Part shown: in pieces, positions 1 through 9,697 of the stretch | Numbering within the stretch: the stretch's first letter is position 1 | Layout: every line of letters begins with the position of its first letter | Source: Tabrizicola caldifontis | GTDB lineage: Bacteria > Pseudomonadota > Alphaproteobacteria > Rhodobacterales > Rhodobacteraceae | Assembly (NCBI RefSeq): GCF_004762095.1 | Contig: NZ_SIJH01000013.1 | Span: 88,168-152,167 of the forward strand | Length of the DNA stretch: 64,000 bases | Reading direction: 5' to 3' | The notes under the pieces: generated by a model | What the model was told of the DNA's origin: nothing | What the model saw: the letters and a program-made list of their open reading frames with translations, nothing else | Database searches by the model: none | Program-made: the position numbers and the translations under genes

Positions 1-511
1 GGTGAACAAGTGGGATCTGGAAGAAGGCAAGCAGGAAAAGCTGGCCGAACTGAAAGAGATGTTCGATCGCCTCTTGCCCCAGTTGCGTGGCGCGCCGCTG
101 GTGACGGTGTCAGCCAAGACGGGCCGGGGGCTCGACCGGCTGCACGATGCGATCCTGAAGGCGCATGACGTCTGGAACCGTCGCATTCCCACGGCGAAGC
201 TGAACTCATGGCTTGGCGCGATGACCGAGGCGCATCCGCCGCCGGCGCCCGGCGGGCACCGGATCAAGCTGCGTTACATGACCCAGGCCAAGACCAGGCC
301 GCCTGGCTTCGTCATCAAGTGTTCGCGCCCCGACGAGCTGCCGGAAAGCTACAAGCGGTATCTGATCAACGGGCTGCGCGACCATTTCGACATGCCGGGA
401 ACGCCGATCCGGCTGTTCCTGCGGTCTCAGGGCGACCAGAACCCGTTCAAGGACCGCAAGTTCCATACGCCGTCGCGCCTTCGCAAGCATATCGACAAGA
501 AGCGGGACTGA
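1..511 (+). CDS. der: GTPase Der (EngA), 3' part only
   Basis: Der is a tandem-GTPase ribosome biogenesis factor acting on the 50S subunit. The window begins inside the second G domain: the first readable residues are the NKWD G4 motif (guanine specificity), followed by the [10 protein letters not shown]5-like motif. The last ~85 residues form the KH-like C-terminal domain seen in Der, including the conserved [14 protein letters not shown] stretch and a basic tail ending HIDKKRD. The codon frame starts at base 2. The 5' two thirds lie outside the window, so start and operon context cannot be seen. The stop at 509-511 is followed 30 bases later by the convergent TspO-like gene. Confidence 0.95.
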   Translation, partial: VNKWDLEEGKQEKLAELKEMFDRLLPQLRGAPLVTVSAKTGRGLDRLHDAILKAHDVWNRRIPTAKLNSWLGAMTEAHPPPAPGGHRIKLRYMTQAKTRPPGFVIKCSRPDELPESYKRYLINGLRDHFDMPGTPIRLFLRSQGDQNPFKDRKFHTPSRLRKHIDKKRD

Positions 512-540
512 CGGGAGCGGGCAGGGGCCGTGCCGCAGGT

Positions 541-1248
541 TCAGGTGCGGCGCAGATCAAGGGCAAGGCGCACCAGCATGATCAACGCGCCACCTGCGGC
601 GGCCCATGCCACGGCCATCTGTGTGCCCCAGTTCGCTGCAACGACGCCGCCCAGGGCCCAGATCACGGTCAGCCCGTAAATCGGCATCCCGGGCTTGCGG
701 GACTGCACCGCAATGGCCAGCAGCAGCACCAGGGCAAGCATTCCCAGGGCAGACCCGGTATTGGACAGGATGCCGTAGCCGGCAATCAGAACGCCGGTGG
801 ACACGGCCGCAGCTGCCGTCAGCCAGCCCGCGAAGATTGCCGTGGGCGCGCTGAGAAGCCAGCGGTCGGGCTCGGTCGGGGAACGGAGAAAGGCAGTCAG
901 CGCGGCGAAGGCCATGATCCAGATCGTCACCGTGCCCCAGGTTGCCGAAGTTCCGGCAATCCACAGCCAGCCAGAGCCAACCAGAACCGCCAGCGTCAGC
1001 GGCAGGCGCGTGGGCGCCCATGCAGGGTGGTCGGCACGTCGCAAGAGGCCGAAAACGGCGTGCAGGATCAACCAGGCATAGATCAGCGACCAGATCGCAA
1101 AGGCATAACCTGCGGGCTGGATGAAGGGCCGACCGATCTGCACCGGAAACAACGCCGGGTCGTAGCCGGTGAAGGGCGGTGTGACGAATGGCGCCAGCCC
1201 GAAGGCCAGTGTCGCGGCAAGCAGGATCAGGGCGGGTGCGCGTGTCAT
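541..1248 (-). CDS. TspO/MBR-related tryptophan-rich membrane protein
   Basis: The 235-residue protein has seven to eight hydrophobic segments. Its first half contains tryptophan-rich motifs (GYAFAIWSLIYAW, GSGWLWIAG) typical of the TspO/MBR-related family, whose TspO members bind tetrapyrroles or cholesterol. It is longer than classical TspO (~160 residues), fitting the seven-helix tryptophan-rich relatives often found in Rhodobacteraceae. I chose the ATG at 1248, where the hydrophobic N-terminus begins; the upstream open frame is non-hydrophobic and runs into serS sequence. Substrate and role are unknown. It lies 35 bases downstream of serS on the same strand and may be cotranscribed with it. 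Confidence 0.7.
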   Translation of the reverse strand: MTRAPALILLAATLAFGLAPFVTPPFTGYDPALFPVQIGRPFIQPAGYAFAIWSLIYAWLILHAVFGLLRRADHPAWAPTRLPLTLAVLVGSGWLWIAGTSATWGTVTIWIMAFAALTAFLRSPTEPDRWLLSAPTAIFAGWLTAAAAVSTGVLIAGYGILSNTGSALGMLALVLLLAIAVQSRKPGMPIYGLTVIWALGGVVAANWGTQMAVAWAAAGGALIMLVRLALDLRRT

Positions 1249-1283
1249 GGTGATATTACGCGCACCGGCTGGTTTCGGATCCG

Positions 1284-2576
1284 TCAGACCAGCACACCAT
1301 CGGCCGTGATCCGCGTCTTTCCGCCAAGATAGGGGACAAGGGCCTGCGGAAGCGTGACCGAGCCGTCCGCCTGCTGCCCGTTTTCCAAGACCGCGATCAG
1401 GCAACGTCCGACGGCGAGGCCCGAGCCGTTCAGAGTTGCCACGAATTCCGGCTTGCCGCCGCCTGCAGGGCGGTAGCGCGCGTTCATCCGCCGGGCCTGG
1501 AACTGCCCGCAGGTCGAGACGCTGGAAATCTCGCGATAGGTGTTCTGGCCGGGCAGCCAGACCTCCAGGTCATGCGTCTTCTGCGCGCCGAAGCCCATGT
1601 CGCCAGTGCAAAGCACGATGGTCCGGTAGGGCAGTTCCAGTCGTTCCAGCACAGCCTCGGCACATTTCGTCATGCGTTCGTGTTCGGCAAGGGCGGTTTC
1701 CGGCGTGCAGATCGTCACCATCTCGACCTTCTCGAACTGGTGCTGGCGCAGCATGCCAGTGGTGTCCTTGCCCGCGCTGCCCGCCTCGGACCGGAAGCAG
1801 CTGGTGTGGGCGGTCAGGCGGATGGGCAGGGCCGCCTCGTCCAGGATCTCGCCCGCGACCGAATTGGTAAGCGTGACCTCCGAGGTCGGGATCAGCCACC
1901 AGCCGTTGGTGGTCTGATAGCTGTCCTCGGCGAATTTCGGCAGCTGGTTGGTGCCGAACATGGCCTCTTCCTTGACGAGGACCGGCGTCCAGGTTTCGGC
2001 CAGCCCGTGTTCCTGGGTGTGCAGGTCCAACATGAATTGCGCAAGCGCCCGATGGACTCGCGCCACCGCGCCGCGCATCACCACAAAACGGCTGCCCGAA
2101 AGTTTCGCTGCGGTCGGGAAATCCAGGCCGCCCCTGGCTGCCGGAATGTCGAAATGTTCCAGTGGCTTGAAGTCCATCACACGGGGCGTGCCCCAGCGTC
2201 TGATCTCGACGTTCGCCGTTTCGTCCGGGCCGTCGGGCACGTCGTCCAGCGGCATGTTGGGGATGCGGGCAAGGGCATCCTTCAGGCGCGCATCCTCGGC
2301 ATCGGCTTCGGCAGTCAACCGGGCACCCTCGGCCTTCTTCTCGGCCACCAGGGCACGAAGCCGCTGAAACTCGGCCTCATCCCCGCGCGCCTTTGCGGCG
2401 CCCACCTCCTTCGAGGCGGCATTCTGCGCCGCCGCCGCAGTTTCCGCCGCCAGGATCTTCGACCGCCGCGCCTCATCGATCGCCAGAAGCTCGGCCGCCA
2501 TCGGCGACAGCCCGCGACGGGCAAGCGCCGCGTCGAATGCGGCGGGGTTTTCGCGGATGAAGCGGATGTCGTGCAT
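1284..2576 (-). CDS. serS: serine--tRNA ligase
   Basis: This class II aminoacyl-tRNA synthetase charges tRNA-Ser and tRNA-Sec with serine. The 430 residues match the usual bacterial length. The N-terminus ([11 protein letters not shown]) and the following ~100-residue charged coiled-coil arm are the tRNA-binding domain. The catalytic core shows TSEVTLTN (motif 2 region), [12 protein letters not shown] and the C-terminal [17 protein letters not shown] motif 3. Translation starts at the ATG at 2576-2574. It is divergent from yajC across a 419-base gap, and the TspO-like gene follows downstream. Confidence 0.97.
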   Translation of the reverse strand: MHDIRFIRENPAAFDAALARRGLSPMAAELLAIDEARRSKILAAETAAAAQNAASKEVGAAKARGDEAEFQRLRALVAEKKAEGARLTAEADAEDARLKDALARIPNMPLDDVPDGPDETANVEIRRWGTPRVMDFKPLEHFDIPAARGGLDFPTAAKLSGSRFVVMRGAVARVHRALAQFMLDLHTQEHGLAETWTPVLVKEEAMFGTNQLPKFAEDSYQTTNGWWLIPTSEVTLTNSVAGEILDEAALPIRLTAHTSCFRSEAGSAGKDTTGMLRQHQFEKVEMVTICTPETALAEHERMTKCAEAVLERLELPYRTIVLCTGDMGFGAQKTHDLEVWLPGQNTYREISSVSTCGQFQARRMNARYRPAGGGKPEFVATLNGSGLAVGRCLIAVLENGQQADGSVTLPQALVPYLGGKTRITADGVLV

Positions 2577-2995
2577 GGCGTGGCCCCCTTCGGTTCGTCT
2601 GACGCTCTATGCCCGATTGCCGGGCAAGGGGGAAGGTGTCGGGTGCAGGGCTTCGGATGGGGGGACTGTGTTTTGGGGCAACATGATGCGGAAGGGAAGC
2701 GCGGCGCGATGACGAGGCCGGCGAATGACGCCAAGGTGTCGGAAACGGCGGGGCACCACTGCTTTTGCGCCGCGCTTTCTTGCGTGTTGCTTCCATCTCT
2801 GCCCGCGCCTGGTGCGACAGCGGTCGAGCATGTGGCCCGAATCGCGCGCGGATGCAGGGGTAGTCAGGGGCGGGCAATGGCGCCCGCACCCTCTGGCAAA
2901 GCGGCGCGAAAGGGCTTACATGAGCCGACGATTGCCGGGCTGGACCCGGCCGAACACCTTGCCGGGCGTGCCCCGGCCCGCAGGAAAGGATGCCC
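2577..2995. other. serS-yajC divergent intergenic region, no gene recognised
   Basis: These 419 bases separate divergent serS and yajC. Short open frames exist on both strands, but their translations are arginine-rich and show no family signature, so I read them as chance frames of GC-rich DNA. A purine-rich ribosome binding site (aggaaagg) sits just upstream of yajC at about 2981-2989. Promoters for both genes must lie here, but I see no convincing -35/-10 pair. Confidence 0.4.
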
Positions 2996-3325
2996 ATGTT
3001 CGTCTCTCCCGCCTTCGCCCAGGCCGCCGGAGCTCCCGGAGCCGGGGCCGCCGTCGCGCAGTTCCTGCCGATCATCCTGATCTTCGTGATCTTCTACTTC
3101 CTGCTGATCCGGCCGCAGCAGAAGCGGATGAAGGAACACCGTGCCATGGTCGACGGCCTGCGCCGTGGCGACCAGGTGGTGACCGCGGGCGGCATCGTGG
3201 GAAAGGTCTCGAAGGTGCAGGAGGACGGCATGATCGAGGTCGAGATTGCCGATGGAATCAAGGTCAAGGTGGTGAAGCACACGATCACCAGCCTGCTGAA
3301 CAAGACCGAACCTGCGGCAAGCTGA
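2996..3325 (+). CDS. yajC: Sec translocon accessory subunit YajC
   Basis: YajC is the small single-span inner membrane partner of SecDF. The protein has a short periplasmic N-terminus (MFVSPAFAQAAG), a strong hydrophobic helix (FLPIILIFVIFYFLLIRP), and a cytoplasmic domain with the family motif GDQVVTAGGIVGKV. Two ATGs (2990, 2996) are in frame; I prefer 2996 because aggaaagg is correctly spaced for it and abuts the first ATG. The gene is directly followed by secD (11-base gap) and secF, the standard alphaproteobacterial yajC-secD-secF operon. Confidence 0.95.
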   Translation: MFVSPAFAQAAGAPGAGAAVAQFLPIILIFVIFYFLLIRPQQKRMKEHRAMVDGLRRGDQVVTAGGIVGKVSKVQEDGMIEVEIADGIKVKVVKHTITSLLNKTEPAAS

Positions 3326-3336
3326 GGCTCTGACCC

Positions 3337-5004
3337 ATGGAACCCATGGCGCTGTGGAAGCGTATCCTGATCCTGCTGGTCTGTGCCTGGGGGATCGTGG
3401 GGGCGATCCCGAACCTGTTCTACGCACGGGTGGAGCGCCACAATGACGCGGTTGCCGCGATCGAAGCGGCGGGAGGAACTGCAACGCCAGAACAGTTGGC
3501 CGCCCGCGCCGAATGGCCCGATTTCCTGCCCTCGGCGCTGGTGAACCTGGGTCTTGATCTTCGCGGTGGCGCGCATCTGCTGGCCGAAGTCAAGGTCGAG
3601 GATGTCTACAAGTCGCGGATGGATGCGATGTGGCCCGATGTGCGCGATGCGCTGCGGCCGCTGCGCGACCAGGTGGGTGCCGTGCGGCGCGCACCTTCGC
3701 CCGACGGGATCCTGCGGGTGACGATCGAAAGGCCCGAGGGCATGGCCGCCGCACTGGAGGCGGTGCGCGGCCTTGGCACCGGCGTGATGAGTCTGACCGG
3801 TGTCGGGCAAAGCACGATCGACGTGACCGCCGAGGGCAACGACATCGTGATCCAGCTCTCCGAGGCGGAAAAGCAGGCCACGGACAACCGCACCCTGCAA
3901 CAGTCGCTGGAAATCATCCGCCGCCGGGTTGACCAGGCCGGCACCCGCGAACCGACGATCATGCGCCAGGGCGAGGACCGGGTGCTGATCCAGGTGCCGG
4001 GCATCGGCTCGGCGGCAGAGCTGAAGGCACTGATCGGCACCACGGCAAAGCTGACCTTCAACGCGGTGGTAAGTCGCACGACCGATGCCGGCGCGAACCC
4101 CGGGCCGCGCAACCTTCTCTTGCCGTCGATGGACGAACCGGGGGTCTATTACATTGTCGAGGAAACACCGGTTGTGTCGGGCGAGCAGCTGGTTGATGCC
4201 CAGCCCTCGTTCGACCAGAACAACCGGCCGGCGGTAAGCTTCCGTTTCGACAGTTCGGGCGCGCGCAAGTTCGGCGACTATACGGCCGCAAATATCGGTG
4301 CGCCTTTCGCCATCGTGCTGGACAACGAGGTGATCTCGGCCCCGGTGATCCAGAGCCACATTCCGGGTGGCTCTGGCATCATCACCGGGAACTTCACGGT
4401 CGAGGAATCGACCCGGCTTGCCGTGTTGCTGCGCGCGGGCGCCCTGCCGGCCGAAATGAACTTCCTTGAGGAACGCACCATCGGCCCCGAACTGGGCCAG
4501 GATTCGATCGATGCCGGCAAGGTTGCCGCCCTGGTCGCGGGTGCTGCGGTCGTGCTTTACATGCTGGCGAGCTACGGCCTGTTCGGGCTGTTCGCCAACG
4601 TCGCGCTGGTGATCAACATGGCGCTGATCTTTGCCGCATTGTCGGCTGTCGGCGGCACGCTGACCCTGCCGGGGATCGCCGGGATCGTGCTGACGATCGG
4701 CATGGCGGTTGATGCCAACGTGCTGGTCTTCGAGCGCATCCGCGAGGAATTGCGGCAGAACAGGAACGCCGGTCGCGCGATCGAACTGGGCTACGAACGC
4801 GCGAAAAGCGCGATTGTTGACGCCAACATCACGACCTTCATCACGGCTGTCGTGCTGTTTGCGGTTGGCGCCGGCCCGGTGCGCGGCTTTGCCGTAACGC
4901 TGGGCATCGGGATCATCACCTCGGTCTTCACGGCCCTGTTCGTGACCCGGCTGTTCGTTGAATTCTGGTATCGCGCGCGCCGGCCCGCGACTGTCGTCGT
5001 GTAA
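3337..5004 (+). CDS. secD: protein translocase subunit SecD
   Basis: SecD works with SecF as a proton-driven RND-type motor that pulls preproteins out of the SecYEG channel on the periplasmic side. The 555-residue protein has an N-terminal helix, a large periplasmic domain beginning with the signature LGLDLRGGAHLLAEV (~residues 68-82), and a C-terminal block of five hydrophobic helices. In that block GMAVDANVLVFERIREEL (~462-479) is the conserved membrane motif. Length is normal for alphaproteobacteria. It sits between yajC and secF with a 12-base gap to secF. Confidence 0.97.
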   Translation: MEPMALWKRILILLVCAWGIVGAIPNLFYARVERHNDAVAAIEAAGGTATPEQLAARAEWPDFLPSALVNLGLDLRGGAHLLAEVKVEDVYKSRMDAMWPDVRDALRPLRDQVGAVRRAPSPDGILRVTIERPEGMAAALEAVRGLGTGVMSLTGVGQSTIDVTAEGNDIVIQLSEAEKQATDNRTLQQSLEIIRRRVDQAGTREPTIMRQGEDRVLIQVPGIGSAAELKALIGTTAKLTFNAVVSRTTDAGANPGPRNLLLPSMDEPGVYYIVEETPVVSGEQLVDAQPSFDQNNRPAVSFRFDSSGARKFGDYTAANIGAPFAIVLDNEVISAPVIQSHIPGGSGIITGNFTVEESTRLAVLLRAGALPAEMNFLEERTIGPELGQDSIDAGKVAALVAGAAVVLYMLASYGLFGLFANVALVINMALIFAALSAVGGTLTLPGIAGIVLTIGMAVDANVLVFERIREELRQNRNAGRAIELGYERAKSAIVDANITTFITAVVLFAVGAGPVRGFAVTLGIGIITSVFTALFVTRLFVEFWYRARRPATVVV

Positions 5005-5016
5005 GGGATCAGAACC

Positions 5017-5991
5017 ATGGCCTTCCGTCTTCGTGTCGTCCCCGAAAAGACCAACATCGACTTCTTCCGTGCGCAGTGGCTGACCTTCGGCGGGTCGATG
5101 TTGCTGACCGTTGTCGCCATCATCGCCTGGGCGGTGATGGGGCTGAACTTCGGCATCGACTTCCGCGGCGGCACCACGATCCGCACCGAGGCGACGCAGC
5201 CGATCGATGTGGCAGCCTATCGTCAGGCGCTGGCGGGGCTTGACCTTGGCGATGTGGCGATCACCCAGGTCTTCGACCCCACCTTTGCCGAAAACCAGCA
5301 TGTGGCACAGGTGCGTATTTCGCCACTGGAGGGGCAGGAGGCGGTGACACCCGAAACCATTGCCCAGGTCGAGGCGGCCTTGCAGCGGGTGGACCCGACG
5401 ATCACCTTTCCTTCGGTGGAATCGGTCGGGCCCAAGGTTTCCGGAGAGCTGATCTGGAAGGCGATCACCGCGATGGTCGCGGCCTCGGCCTGCATCATGG
5501 TCTATATCTGGCTGCGCTTCGAATGGCAGTTCGCCGTGGGCAGCGTGGTGGCGCTGTTGCATGACATCTTCATCGTCATCGGCATCTTTGCGGTCTTCCA
5601 GATCAAGTTCGACCTGACAATCATTGCCGCCCTGCTGACGATTCTGGGCTATTCGATCAACGACACGGTGGTCGTCTTCGACCGGTTGCGGGAAAACCTG
5701 TTGAAATACAAGACTATGCCACTGAAGGACGTGATGAACCTGTCGGTGAACGAAACCCTTAGCCGCACGATCATGACCTCGGGCACGACGCTGATGGCGC
5801 TGGGCGCGATGCTGATCTTTGGCGGCGACGTGATCCGCGGCTTTACCTTGGCAATATTCATCGGCGTGGTGCTTGGTACCTATTCCTCGGTCTTCGTGGC
5901 CAAGAACCTGGTGCTGTTCATCGGGCTTGACCGCGGCGACAAGCCAAAGAAACCGAAGGCCGGCAACGAATTCGCCGAAGTCGAAGCCTGA
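5017..5991 (+). CDS. secF: protein translocase subunit SecF
   Basis: This is the SecD partner in the SecDF export motor. The 324-residue protein has the expected N-terminal helix, the motif MGLNFGIDFRGGTTIRTE at ~44-61, and the membrane motif GYSINDTVVVFDRLREN near residue 212. Six transmembrane segments are apparent. The lysine-rich tail (KPKKPKAGNEF) is cytoplasmic. The stop codon shares its final base with the ATG of the next gene (TGATG at 5989-5993), implying translational coupling. Confidence 0.97.
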   Translation: MAFRLRVVPEKTNIDFFRAQWLTFGGSMLLTVVAIIAWAVMGLNFGIDFRGGTTIRTEATQPIDVAAYRQALAGLDLGDVAITQVFDPTFAENQHVAQVRISPLEGQEAVTPETIAQVEAALQRVDPTITFPSVESVGPKVSGELIWKAITAMVAASACIMVYIWLRFEWQFAVGSVVALLHDIFIVIGIFAVFQIKFDLTIIAALLTILGYSINDTVVVFDRLRENLLKYKTMPLKDVMNLSVNETLSRTIMTSGTTLMALGAMLIFGGDVIRGFTLAIFIGVVLGTYSSVFVAKNLVLFIGLDRGDKPKKPKAGNEFAEVEA

Positions 5992-6344
5992 TGCGCCTGA
6001 CCGAGGTCACCTACGGTTCGGCCCGGGCAATCGAGGGCTATGGCCCGGGCTTTTTCCGCGTTGCGGGCCATGTGCTGCGCGGGGCCTGCCTGATCACGCC
6101 GTGGGATGCCGGACCCTGGGGCGGCTATGATGACATCGCTGCGCCGCTGTCGCTGGAAGGCAGGATCGACGTCCTGTTCGTCGGTACCGGCGCAACGATC
6201 CAGCATGTGCCCCAGGCCTTCCGCGAGGCGCTGGAAGGGCAGGGGATCGGGGTCGAGATCATGGCCTCGCCCGCTGCCGCCCGCACCTATAACGTGCTTC
6301 TGGGCGAGGGACGGCGGGTCGCCGTGGCCTTGCTGCCGGTGTAA
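5991..6344 (+). CDS. Mth938-like (DUF498/AAMDC) domain protein
   Basis: A 117-residue soluble protein of the Mth938-like fold. Family features are the early FFRVAGHVLRGACLITP strand region and the central DVLFVGTGATIQHVP motif, followed by VEIMASPAAARTYNVLLGEGRRVAVALLPV at the C-terminus. The molecular role is not established; eukaryotic relatives include NDUFAF3, a complex I assembly factor. The ATG overlaps the secF stop codon, a linkage I recognise from other Rhodobacteraceae, so it should be made from the yajC-secDF transcript. Confidence 0.8.
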   Translation: MRLTEVTYGSARAIEGYGPGFFRVAGHVLRGACLITPWDAGPWGGYDDIAAPLSLEGRIDVLFVGTGATIQHVPQAFREALEGQGIGVEIMASPAAARTYNVLLGEGRRVAVALLPV

Positions 6345-6346
6345 GG

Positions 6347-6376
6347 GCTGCAAGAGTATTCAAGAACCCTTGCAGC
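6347..6376. terminator. candidate bidirectional terminator hairpin
   Basis: Perfect 8-bp arms gctgcaag (6347-6354) and cttgcagc (6369-6376) enclose a 14-base loop, exactly between the convergent Mth938-domain gene and the aldo/keto reductase gene. There is no clear T tract, so this rests on position and dyad only. Confidence 0.4.
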
Positions 6377-6401
6377 TTGACCTGATGGAACTCTGCCCCG
6401 G

Positions 6402-7388
6402 TCACCACAGGTGTGCGACATGGGGGGCGATAAGGCGGGTGTAGATCTCGCGGGCCTTCTCCATCACCGCCGGCGACAGGGGAGGCATCGCAGCCGCCGC
6501 GGCATTGGCCCGGGCCTGTGCCGGCGACTTCGCGCCGGGAATGACCACCGTCACCGCATCCTCCATCAGGATCCAGCGCAAGGCGAAGGCCGCCATCGTG
6601 GCACCTGCCGGCACCAGCGGACGCAGTTCTTCCACTGCCTCGAGTGCCACCTCGAAGGGAACGCCAGAGAAGGTTTCGCCCTTGTCGAATGCCTCGCCGT
6701 TGCGGTTGAAACTGCGGTGGTCGTCAGGGGCAAACTGGCTGTCCTTCGTCATCTTCCCGGTCAGAAGGCCCGAAGCCAGCGGAACCCGGGCGATGATTGC
6801 CACGTTCTTTGCCTTGGCTTCCGGGAAGAAAAGCTCGGCAGGCTTCATGCGGAACAGGTTGTAGATGATCTGCACCGACACCACGCCGGGCTGGCGGATC
6901 GCTGTGCGGGCTTCCTCGACCGTCTCGACCGATACGCCGTAGTCGGCGATCTTGCCCTTGGCCTTGATCGCGTCAAGGGCGGCAAATACCTCTGGGTCGG
7001 AATAGACCGGTGTCGGCGGGCAGTGCAGTTGCACAAGGTCAAGCCGCTCTACCCCCAGGTTCAGCAGCGATCGATCGATGAAGGATTCTAGGTTGGCGGC
7101 GGTGTAGCCTTCGGCGACATGCGGCGAAAGCCGGCGCCCGGCCTTGGTGGCGACGAAGGGCCGCTCGCCCGGCCGTTCGGCCAGAACCTCGCGGATGATG
7201 CGTTCCGACCGCCCGTCACCATAGACATCGGCGGTGTCGATGAAGGTCATGCCTTCGTCGAGCGCGGCGTGCAGCGTGGCCTTCGCGTCCTCGACACTGA
7301 CCTCGCCCCAGGTGCCGCCAATGGCCCACGCGCCGAAGCCGATCGGGGTGGTCATGCGGCCTGTACGGCCGAAGGGAATGCTCTGCAT
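6402..7388 (-). CDS. aldo/keto reductase
   Basis: A 328-residue NADP(H)-dependent oxidoreductase with the (beta/alpha)8 aldo/keto reductase fold. The N-terminus [22 protein letters not shown] and the catalytic [14 protein letters not shown] (Asp/Tyr) are visible. So are a lysine in [10 protein letters not shown] and the histidine in LVQLHCPP, completing the usual tetrad. The cofactor-binding end reads [23 protein letters not shown] chose the ATG at 7388 because the family N-terminus starts there. The physiological carbonyl substrate cannot be predicted. It is divergent from ccmA. Confidence 0.9.
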   Translation of the reverse strand: MQSIPFGRTGRMTTPIGFGAWAIGGTWGEVSVEDAKATLHAALDEGMTFIDTADVYGDGRSERIIREVLAERPGERPFVATKAGRRLSPHVAEGYTAANLESFIDRSLLNLGVERLDLVQLHCPPTPVYSDPEVFAALDAIKAKGKIADYGVSVETVEEARTAIRQPGVVSVQIIYNLFRMKPAELFFPEAKAKNVAIIARVPLASGLLTGKMTKDSQFAPDDHRSFNRNGEAFDKGETFSGVPFEVALEAVEELRPLVPAGATMAAFALRWILMEDAVTVVIPGAKSPAQARANAAAAAMPPLSPAVMEKAREIYTRLIAPHVAHLW

Positions 7389-7484
7389 CGTTGTCTCCTT
7401 GCTTGCGCGCAAGACATAGGGTCGCGCGCGGCGGATGACCATGCCCCTTTTCGGCGGGGCCGCCTTGGGTTAGGCCTGCGTTCC

Positions 7485-8102
7485 ATGGTGATCGGGGTGC
7501 GCAATCTGGCGGTGGCACGGGGTGGGGTGACTGTCCTGCAGGGGCTGGGCTTTGCCGTGGCACCGGGCGAGGCGCTGATCCTGCGCGGGCCGAACGGGTC
7601 GGGCAAGACCACGCTCTTGCGCACGCTGGCCGGTTTGCAGCCGCCAACTGCGGGCGAGATCGACCTTGCGCCCGAGACCATCGCCTATGCCGCCCATGCC
7701 GACGGATTGAAATCGACACTGACCGTGGCAGAGAACCTTGCGTTCTGGGCTGCGATCTACGGCGGGCCGGACATCGGCCCTGCGGTTCAGGCGATGGACC
7801 TTGCCGCCCTGGTCCGCCGCCGGGCAGGAGAGTTGTCGGCCGGGCAGAAGCGGCGGCTGGGCCTGGCACGCTTGTTGGTCACCGGGCGCCCCCTTTGGCT
7901 TCTGGACGAGCCGACCGTCAGCCTGGACGTCGCCTCGGTTGCACTGTTCGCAGGCGCGGTGCGCGGGCATCTGGCCGGGGGTGGGGCGGCAATCATCGCG
8001 ACGCATGTCGATCTGGGGTTGCCCGAGGCGCGGGTGCAGGACCTCGACCCGCACCGGGTGCGCATCATGGTCCGTGACGGGTTCGACGAGGCTTTCGCAT
8101 GA
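7485..8102 (+). CDS. ccmA: heme exporter ATP-binding protein CcmA
   Basis: The ATPase subunit of the CcmABC(D) complex, which releases holo-CcmE during System I cytochrome c maturation. In 205 residues it has Walker [10 protein letters not shown], an ABC signature written [15 protein letters not shown] and Walker [11 protein letters not shown], with the family-typical [12 protein letters not shown] histidine loop near the end. The frame is open far upstream into the divergent aldo/keto reductase gene, but homology begins at the ATG at 7485. The stop overlaps the ccmB start as ATGA (8099-8102). Confidence 0.95.
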   Translation: MVIGVRNLAVARGGVTVLQGLGFAVAPGEALILRGPNGSGKTTLLRTLAGLQPPTAGEIDLAPETIAYAAHADGLKSTLTVAENLAFWAAIYGGPDIGPAVQAMDLAALVRRRAGELSAGQKRRLGLARLLVTGRPLWLLDEPTVSLDVASVALFAGAVRGHLAGGGAAIIATHVDLGLPEARVQDLDPHRVRIMVRDGFDEAFA

Positions 8103-8755
8103 GGGCGCTTCTGCTGCGTGATGTGCGGCTGGCGATGCGGACCGGGGGCGGCTTCGGCCTGGGGCTGGCCTTTTTCCTGATCCTCGCGGTGCTTGTTCCG
8201 CTGGGCGTCGGCGCCGAGGGCGGCACGCTGGGCCGGATCGCGCCCGGGATCCTGTGGGTGGGGGCGCTTCTGGCTTGCCTTCTGTCGCTGGACCGGATCT
8301 TCGCGTTGGATCACGAGGACGGTTCGCTGGATCTGCTGGCGACCTCGCCAATCCCGCTTGAGGCGGTGGTCGCGGTCAAGGCCATGGCGCACTGGCTGGT
8401 GACGGGGCTGCCGCTGACCCTGATGGCGCCGGGGCTGGGGGTCCTTTTGAACCTGGCGCCGGCGGCCTACGGCTGGCTGGTGCTGAGCCTTCTGCTGGGC
8501 ACGCCGACCCTGTCGATCGTCGGCGCCTTTGGCGCGGCCCTTACCGTCGGGCTGAAGCGCGGCGGCCTTTTGCTTAGCCTGCTGGTCCTGCCGCTGTATG
8601 TCCCGACCTTGATTTTCGGGGCCGAGGTGGTGCGGCGCGGGGCCGAGGGCATGGCCCTGGGCACCCCACTGGCGCTGCTGGCGGCGATCAGTCTGGGGGG
8701 GGTGGCGTTGTTGCCATTCGCGGCAGCGGCGGCGCTCCGCGTCAATTTGCGCTAA
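8099..8755 (+). CDS. ccmB: heme exporter membrane protein CcmB
   Basis: A 218-residue integral membrane protein with six hydrophobic segments, forming the ABC-type complex with CcmA and CcmC in cytochrome c maturation. Family features are the N-terminal [26 protein letters not shown] and the charged [17 protein letters not shown] segment near residues 62-79. Length is normal. It overlaps ccmA by four bases. About 55 bases separate its stop from the preferred ccmC start. Confidence 0.95.
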   Translation: MRALLLRDVRLAMRTGGGFGLGLAFFLILAVLVPLGVGAEGGTLGRIAPGILWVGALLACLLSLDRIFALDHEDGSLDLLATSPIPLEAVVAVKAMAHWLVTGLPLTLMAPGLGVLLNLAPAAYGWLVLSLLLGTPTLSIVGAFGAALTVGLKRGGLLLSLLVLPLYVPTLIFGAEVVRRGAEGMALGTPLALLAAISLGGVALLPFAAAAALRVNLR

Positions 8756-8810
8756 CGTTTCGCGGGAAGGTGAGTTGAGCAGGGCAGGTGAAGGGGATAG
8801 GCGACGGGCC

Positions 8811-9539
8811 ATGTCGATCTGGGAATATGCCAATCCGAAGAAGTTCATGCAGACCTCGGCCTGGGTTCTGCCCTGGGCGGTCGGGCTGACCGTGGCCTGT
8901 CTGGTCGTGGGGCTGGTCTGGGGCTTCTTCTTCACGCCGGACGATTACAAGCAGGGGTCCACCGTCAAGATCATCTACCTGCATGTTCCGTCGGCGATGA
9001 TGGCGATCAATGCCTGGGTCATGATGCTGGTGGCCTCGCTCATCTGGATCGTGCGGCGGCACCATGTCAGTGCGCTGGCAGCCAAGGCCGCAGCGCCCAT
9101 CGGGTTGACCTTCACCCTTGTCGCGCTGGTCACCGGCGCACTCTGGGGTCAGCCGATGTGGGGCACCTGGTGGGCCTGGGATCCGCGGCTGACCTCGTTC
9201 CTGATCCTGTGCCTGTTTTATCTGGGCTACATCGCGCTGTGGGAAGCGATCGAGAACCCCGATACAGCGGCAGACCTGACCTCGATCCTGTGCCTTGTGG
9301 GATCGGTCTTTGCGCTTTTGTCGCGCTATGCGGTGAATTTCTGGAACCAGGGGTTGCATCAGGGTGCCTCGCTGAGCCTGGACAGGGAAGAAAATGTTTC
9401 GAACGTGTTCTGGGTGCCGCTCCTGGTGTGCATCGCGGGCTTTGTCCTGTTGTTCGTCACCCTCGTCCTGATGCGGACGCGAACGGAAATCCGCGCGCGG
9501 CGGCTGAAGGCGCTTCTGGCGCGGGAGAGGGTGGCGTGA
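8811..9539 (+). CDS. ccmC: heme trafficking protein CcmC
   Basis: A 242-residue membrane protein that delivers heme to CcmE. It carries the periplasmic tryptophan-rich signature WGTWWAWDPRLTS flanked by hydrophobic helices, and conserved histidines in the loops (YLHVPSAM and NQGLHQGASL). I prefer the ATG at 8811 (MSIWEYANPKKF), where the family N-terminus begins; a TTG at 8775 is an alternative in-frame start. The stop shares a base with the ccmD ATG (TGATG at 9537-9541). Confidence 0.95.
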   Translation: MSIWEYANPKKFMQTSAWVLPWAVGLTVACLVVGLVWGFFFTPDDYKQGSTVKIIYLHVPSAMMAINAWVMMLVASLIWIVRRHHVSALAAKAAAPIGLTFTLVALVTGALWGQPMWGTWWAWDPRLTSFLILCLFYLGYIALWEAIENPDTAADLTSILCLVGSVFALLSRYAVNFWNQGLHQGASLSLDREENVSNVFWVPLLVCIAGFVLLFVTLVLMRTRTEIRARRLKALLARERVA

Positions 9540-9697
9540 TGCCGGATCTGGGGAAGTATGCCTTTGCGGTGCTGGCGTCCTATGCGGCAACGGCGTTGCT
9601 GATCGCGGGGCTGGTGGCGCTGTCGCTGTGGCAGAGCGCGCGGACCAAGCGCGCACTGGACGAGGTCGAGGCGCGGCAGGGGAAGACGGATGGCTAG
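9539..9697 (+). CDS. ccmD: heme exporter protein CcmD
   Basis: A 52-residue single-span protein (MPDLGKYAFAVLASYAAT start, one hydrophobic helix, basic/acidic cytoplasmic tail QSARTKRALDEVEAR). This is the classic CcmD form, which stabilises the CcmABC-CcmE interaction. The start overlaps the ccmC stop and the end overlaps ccmG by eight bases, so it is embedded in a fully coupled ccmABCDG operon. Confidence 0.9.
   Translation: MPDLGKYAFAVLASYAATALLIAGLVALSLWQSARTKRALDEVEARQGKTDG

Noticed and set aside
2607..2831. A 74-codon minus-strand open frame in the serS-yajC gap
   Set aside because: The arginine-rich translation has no family resemblance or ribosome binding site; judged to be chance.
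3094..5562. An 822-residue open frame on the minus strand over secD and secF
   Set aside because: It is the antisense of yajC-secDF, its translation is His/Arg/Gln-rich without family motifs, and the plus strand encodes clear SecD and SecF.
7119..7484. N-terminal extension of the ccmA frame
   Set aside because: CcmA homology begins at the ATG at 7485; the upstream part is antisense to the aldo/keto reductase gene and the promoter gap.
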